The position numbers and the translations under genes were made by a program. Under the pieces are notes generated by a model. It saw only the letters and a list, made by a program, of their open reading frames with translations, had not been told where the DNA came from and did no database searches. DNA of 9,413 nt from the NCBI GenBank assembly GCA_013812995.1, contig JACCSL010000459.1, positions 1 to 9,413 of the forward strand. Direction: 5' to 3'. Source of the stretch: Ardenticatenales bacterium (GTDB taxonomy: Bacteria > Chloroflexota > Anaerolineae > Ardenticatenales > Ardenticatenaceae). Positions 6,474 to 9,413 of the stretch are shown piece by piece; position 1 is the first letter of the stretch; each line of letters opens with the position of its first letter.

Positions 6474-6950
6474 ATGGAAGATGAGAGAATCCAGATTCAG
6501 GTCGACCCCCGCTGGGTGGAGCAGGTGAATCTCAGTCGCCTGGAGCAGGCCATTCAGGCTGTCTTTGGGGAAATCGAGGGTCTGGGGAACCCAGCGCTCT
6601 CCCTCGTGATTGTGGGGGACGAGGAGATGATTCGCCTGCACGAGACCTATCGGGGCGAAGCGGGCAGTACGGATGTCCTGACCTTTCCTTATGAGGAAGA
6701 GGAAGAGATCGAAGAGATGGCAGACTACCTGGGAGATATCCTGGTCTGCTACGAGCAGGCGGCACGCCAGGCGGAAGAAGAGGGGCATTCGGTACACGAG
6801 GAACTGGAATTGCTGGCGGTCCACGGCACGCTTCACCTGCTGGGCTATGACGATGAGACCCCGGAGGAAAAGCAAGAGATGTGGGAGCAGCAGCGCACCA
6901 TCATGGGCAAGCTGGGGTTGGGCAAGATTGCACCGCCGCTGGAGGAGTAG
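6474..6950 (+). CDS. ybeY: Endoribonuclease YbeY, rRNA maturation factor
   Basis: YbeY is a zinc-dependent single-strand endoribonuclease acting in 16S rRNA 3'-end maturation and ribosome quality control. The 158 residues match the family. 'YRGEAGSTDVLTFPY' (59-73) is the conserved substrate-side segment with R60, and 'YLGDILVC' is the typical following strand. The metal site reads HGTLHLLGYDD: H117 and H121 are present, but the third ligand position (127), usually His, is Asp. This Asp-for-His change appears tolerable in metalloproteins, and the rest of the motif is intact, so the enzyme is probably active. An acidic stretch (EEEEEIEEMAD, 74-84) precedes the strand. AGGAGAGG (6464-6471), overlapping the upstream stop codon, is an excellent ribosome binding site, so translation is probably coupled to the HD gene. 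A terminator follows 8 nt after the stop. Confidence 0.92.
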   Translation: MEDERIQIQVDPRWVEQVNLSRLEQAIQAVFGEIEGLGNPALSLVIVGDEEMIRLHETYRGEAGSTDVLTFPYEEEEEIEEMADYLGDILVCYEQAARQAEEEGHSVHEELELLAVHGTLHLLGYDDETPEEKQEMWEQQRTIMGKLGLGKIAPPLEE

Positions 6951-6958
6951 GCGACAAG

Positions 6959-6988
6959 AACGACCGGCACTCAGGCCGGGCGTTTTTT
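6959..6988 (+). terminator. Intrinsic terminator after ybeY
   Basis: The stem pairs AACG (6959-6962) with CGTT (6981-6984) and CCGGC (6964-6968) with GCCGG (6975-6979), with one A/G mismatch, a 6-nt loop and a run of six T's (6983-6988). It closes the mtaB-to-ybeY cluster. It lies only 14 nt past the stop of the convergent minus-strand gene, whose transcripts would meet the stem followed by a modest T-rich stretch, so it may serve both directions. Confidence 0.85.
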
Positions 6989-7001
6989 ATTGAAGAGCGT
7001 G

Positions 7002-7358
7002 CTAGCGCGATGGCCTGCTATGGTTGCCTCGCCAGGCAGCCGCCGCAAGGAGACCCGCAACGGTCATCGCCGAGGCTGCCCCAATGGCTGCCCAGGACCA
7101 GCGGCCTGAGTCCAACCCCACTTGCTGCTGGCGAGCCTCTGCCAGCAACCCCGCCTTTAGCTCCGCCCGGAACTCAGATCGGATCGTCACCGGATGGTGA
7201 AAGAAGGCGAAGATGTGCTCGGCCAGATCAAAGAGGGGGGTCAACTGCCGTGTCTCTTCCAAAAAGAGGGCAGAATAGCGCGCGTGATAATCCTCCTCAC
7301 CCCGGAGAAGCGCATCGGCGTGGGCAGAAAGAAGATCACTCTGAATTTCGTCGTCCAT
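7002..7358 (-). CDS. Small C-terminally membrane-anchored protein, DUF5667-like
   Basis: The protein has 118 residues. Its N-terminal helical part ('SDLLSAHADALLRGEED...LTPLFDLAEHIFAFF', 7-53) resembles the leucine-spaced 'LL..GE......L.PLL..A' pattern of DUF5667 and similar regions in Chloroflexota and actinobacterial proteins that often sit beside sigma factors. It is followed by 'SEFRAELKAGLLAEARQQ' (61-78), one hydrophobic segment at about 88-108, and a short basic tail. There are no cysteines, so it is not a zinc-binding anti-sigma factor, and no sigma factor gene is visible nearby. AAAGG lies 11 nt before the ATG. It begins 34 nt after the GT87-type gene on the same strand and probably belongs to that operon. 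Function is unknown; the family resemblance is by eye. Confidence 0.7.
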   Translation of the reverse strand: MDDEIQSDLLSAHADALLRGEEDYHARYSALFLEETRQLTPLFDLAEHIFAFFHHPVTIRSEFRAELKAGLLAEARQQQVGLDSGRWSWAAIGAASAMTVAGLLAAAAWRGNHSRPSR

Positions 7359-7392
7359 CGTCAGTCTTGCCTTTCTAGCAGTCTGTCAATGC

Positions 7393-8553
7393 TCAAGAGG
7401 CCTGCGGCGTTAGCTGTTCCTCTTGCTTTGGCTGTTTGTCATGTGGTCGCCCACTCCACCACCAGAGGGCAATAAACATCGCCATATAAGGCAGAAACGC
7501 TATGGAGAAGACCAGCCAGGGCATCGCCCATAGACTGAACACGCAGAGAAAAACCATCAGGGGGCGCATTTCCCTGTTCCAGAGCACACTGCCAATCCAC
7601 AGGGCGGCTGGCAGCATCACGAGGATGTCATGGTGCCAGAGGTAGGGATTGAAGAGGGTGGATAGAAGGGTTGCCTCGCCCAGCAATCGAAGGGAGACCT
7701 CCCGCACATTCCAGTATCGTACCAGGCCGATCAATATGCCGATGGGGATTCCGGTGAATTGTATCCAGCCGGGCAACTCCCGCGCGGACTTTATCAAATC
7801 CCAGAGCGAGACCGACTGCCAGTGAACGGGAGACCCCTGCGTGATCCAGCCGGTGACCCAGGTGGGGTCCAGCACAAAGGCGATGATCACAAGCAGGGAG
7901 GTAAATCCTGTAAAACTTAGAATCATTGCCCACTGACCCCGCCGCAGTGCCACGAGCAGCAGCAGGCCGATGGCGATGAAAAGAAGATGCGGTTTTAACA
8001 AAATGGGAACCAGTAGGACGCCCGCCGCAACCTGATGGTTCTTTCGTTGCGCTAGCCATGCATACACCATGAATGCGCCAAGTAACGGGGTCACCTGCCC
8101 CCAGAACATGCCCGCCAGGAACGGCAGATAGAGGAAAGGGAACCCTAAAGCTACCTCATCGGGCAGAGGATGAGGCAGGCGGCGGTTGACCAGCAGGGCG
8201 GCGTGTCCAAATAAAATCGCACAGAGGCCAATCCACACCAGCGTTGACGCTGTAAAGGGGAAAGCCCCCATGGGCATGAGGAGCAGGACAATCGGGGGCG
8301 GATTCCATAGAGGCCAGAAGTGGAGCGGATGATGCTCGCTGACCTGTCGGAAATAGCCAACCGCTGTTTGGGTGCGCTCCAACCAGTCGGAATTAAAGTA
8401 GCCCTGCCCGAATAGCACGCCGCGCGGAATACTCCAGTAGGCCAGCCAGTCCCCTGTTCCGTAGTCCCCCCATTGCATATCGAAGTTATAGTAAGCACCC
8501 AGCCCCAGCAGGGCGATGACCAGCGCGATCAGAAGCCAACTTTTGTTTCTCAT
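7393..8553 (-). CDS. Glycosyltransferase family 87 (DUF2029)-like integral membrane protein
   Basis: A polytopic membrane protein of 386 residues with about nine to ten hydrophobic segments. The family (GT-C fold, for example mycobacterial PimE-type mannosyltransferases) transfers sugars from polyprenyl-phosphate donors to lipid or glycan acceptors outside the membrane. Family features are an acidic residue in the first outer loop (D35 in 'TGDWLAYW'), 'WNPPPIVLLLMPMGAFPF' (83-100), 'FWGQVTPLLGAF' (150-161), 'LLKPHLLF' (185-192), and 'LFNPYLWHHDILVMLP' (300-315). A 20-residue hydrophilic tail follows the last segment. Its ATG overlaps the degV stop codon as ATGA (8553-8550), so the two are translationally coupled; no strong ribosome binding site is seen. 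The acceptor and donor cannot be told from sequence. Confidence 0.85.
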   Translation of the reverse strand: MRNKSWLLIALVIALLGLGAYYNFDMQWGDYGTGDWLAYWSIPRGVLFGQGYFNSDWLERTQTAVGYFRQVSEHHPLHFWPLWNPPPIVLLLMPMGAFPFTASTLVWIGLCAILFGHAALLVNRRLPHPLPDEVALGFPFLYLPFLAGMFWGQVTPLLGAFMVYAWLAQRKNHQVAAGVLLVPILLKPHLLFIAIGLLLLVALRRGQWAMILSFTGFTSLLVIIAFVLDPTWVTGWITQGSPVHWQSVSLWDLIKSARELPGWIQFTGIPIGILIGLVRYWNVREVSLRLLGEATLLSTLFNPYLWHHDILVMLPAALWIGSVLWNREMRPLMVFLCVFSLWAMPWLVFSIAFLPYMAMFIALWWWSGRPHDKQPKQEEQLTPQAS

Positions 8554-9410
8554 GACGTGGCTGCCGTTACCATGACCCCCACAACCCCTGGCCCACCATG
8601 CAGGGCAACTGAGGCGGGAGCCTCATTGACAAAGGCGCGCTCGACGGGAAACTGTGCTTGCATCTCTGCCAGAAGCCAGGCGGCCGTATCGGGCGCTCTG
8701 CCATGCATGGCGGAGACCCAAACCGGGCCATCCAGCGTGAGGGCGTGCTCTTTTGCCAGAGCCAGCAGCCGCTCCAGGGAGCGCCGCCGGGAGCGAACGC
8801 GGGCGATGGCCTCTAACTTTCCACTTCTGACAGCCAGAACGGGTTTGAGATCAAACATAGTGGCTAGTCCCGCCTGAAGAAAATTGAGTCGCCCACTGCG
8901 CTGGAGAAAGGAAAGCTGGTCTATGGCAATAAACAGCGCGGTGCGGGCTCGTCGCCACGCCAACCGCTCCAGAATTTGCTCGCGATTGCTACCCGCGAGG
9001 GCCATCTCGGTTGCCTCTGCCACCATGTGTCCCAGCGCACTGCTAAAAAATTGGCTGTCGAAGGCGACGACATCGGCCTCTGGTACCTCGCGCGCCATCG
9101 CGAGTGCGCTGGAGTAGGTGCTGCTGAGTCCGGCGCTGATCAAAATAGCCAGGATGGGGCCGTGAGGGGCCGCCTCGCGATAGGTGTGATAATACTCTTC
9201 AGGCGAGGGTTGCGAGGTATGGGGAAAAGGGCCACCCTGCTCGATACGTATATAAAATTGTTCCAGCGAGAGCGCGCCTTCGACAAAGCTTTCTGTCCCG
9301 AACTGTACAGAGGTACGCAGTACACGGATATGCTCGCGTACCTGTGGAGTTGTTTCCGGGGGCAGGGCGCAGGTGCTATCGGTGATGATTTGTACTATGT
9401 CCGAGCCCAC
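8550..9410 (-). CDS. DegV family (fatty-acid-binding) protein, start at or beyond the window edge
   Basis: DegV proteins bind a single fatty acid between two alpha/beta domains; in Firmicutes the FakB members present it to a fatty-acid kinase. At least 286 residues match the family length. Motifs in order: 'IITDSTCALP' (8-17), 'VRTSVQFG'-like segment (30-38), 'PHTSQPSPEEY' (63-73), 'ISAGLSSTYSSA' (91-102, a variant of S.gLSGTY.sA with Ser for Gly), 'FDSQFFSSALG' (117-127), 'FLQRSGRLN' (168-176), 'LKPVLAVRSGKLE' (188-200), and a C-terminal 'HGGPGVVGV' (271-279). The first in-window start is a GTG at 9410, which places TDST at the expected distance, but the frame is open to the edge (GTC at 9413), so the true start may lie outside. 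It overlaps the following GT87-type gene by 4 nt (ATGA). No fatty-acid kinase gene is in the window. Confidence 0.92.
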   Translation of the reverse strand: MGSDIVQIITDSTCALPPETTPQVREHIRVLRTSVQFGTESFVEGALSLEQFYIRIEQGGPFPHTSQPSPEEYYHTYREAAPHGPILAILISAGLSSTYSSALAMAREVPEADVVAFDSQFFSSALGHMVAEATEMALAGSNREQILERLAWRRARTALFIAIDQLSFLQRSGRLNFLQAGLATMFDLKPVLAVRSGKLEAIARVRSRRRSLERLLALAKEHALTLDGPVWVSAMHGRAPDTAAWLLAEMQAQFPVERAFVNEAPASVALHGGPGVVGVMVTAATS

Positions 9411-9413
9411 GAC

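Overview
The window is a GC-rich bacterial chromosome segment. By eye it is roughly 60% G+C in the genes and clearly richer in A+T in the one long intergenic gap. It carries conserved housekeeping genes beside poorly characterised ones. The mix of a PgpH-type 7TM HD phosphohydrolase between yqeY and ybeY, a GT87-type membrane glycosyltransferase, a DegV protein and a DUF5667-like small membrane protein best fits a Chloroflexota bacterium, perhaps of the Ktedonobacteria type. This placement is inference from protein character only; no rRNA or other marker is present.

Layout. Positions 1-2026 (minus strand) hold the first 675 codons of a large HEAT-repeat-like protein whose C-terminus lies beyond the left edge. 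It has an N-terminal region of unknown type and an alpha/beta segment that looks TIR- or deoxyribosyltransferase-like. Positions 2027-2492 are the only long gap. It is not empty: on the minus strand it contains a near-consensus sigma-70-type promoter, a leader of about 110 nt, a perfect Shine-Dalgarno sequence, a 16-codon ORF (MDSSCCSSWASPVTVR), a strong hairpin that carries the ORF's stop codon in its loop, and an 18-bp terminator hairpin. This compact unit is the most interesting feature of the window. A divergent extended -10 promoter at the right end of the gap serves the plus-strand genes.

Positions 2493-6950 (plus strand) hold mtaB (tRNA ms2t6A37 methylthiotransferase), a yqeY-family gene, a 7TM HD-domain phosphohydrolase (PgpH/YqfF type, predicted c-di-AMP hydrolase) and ybeY (rRNA maturation endoribonuclease). 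A terminator at 6959-6988 follows. Together these act in tRNA modification, translation quality control, rRNA processing and second-messenger turnover.

Positions 7002-9413 (minus strand) hold a convergent three-gene unit. In transcription order it is a DegV fatty-acid-binding protein (its start is at or just past the right edge), a multispanning GT87/DUF2029-type glycosyltransferase joined to it by an ATGA overlap, and a small C-terminally membrane-anchored protein. They plausibly relate to lipid and envelope metabolism, but that link is inferred from adjacency alone. No tRNA, rRNA, CRISPR array or transposase was seen.
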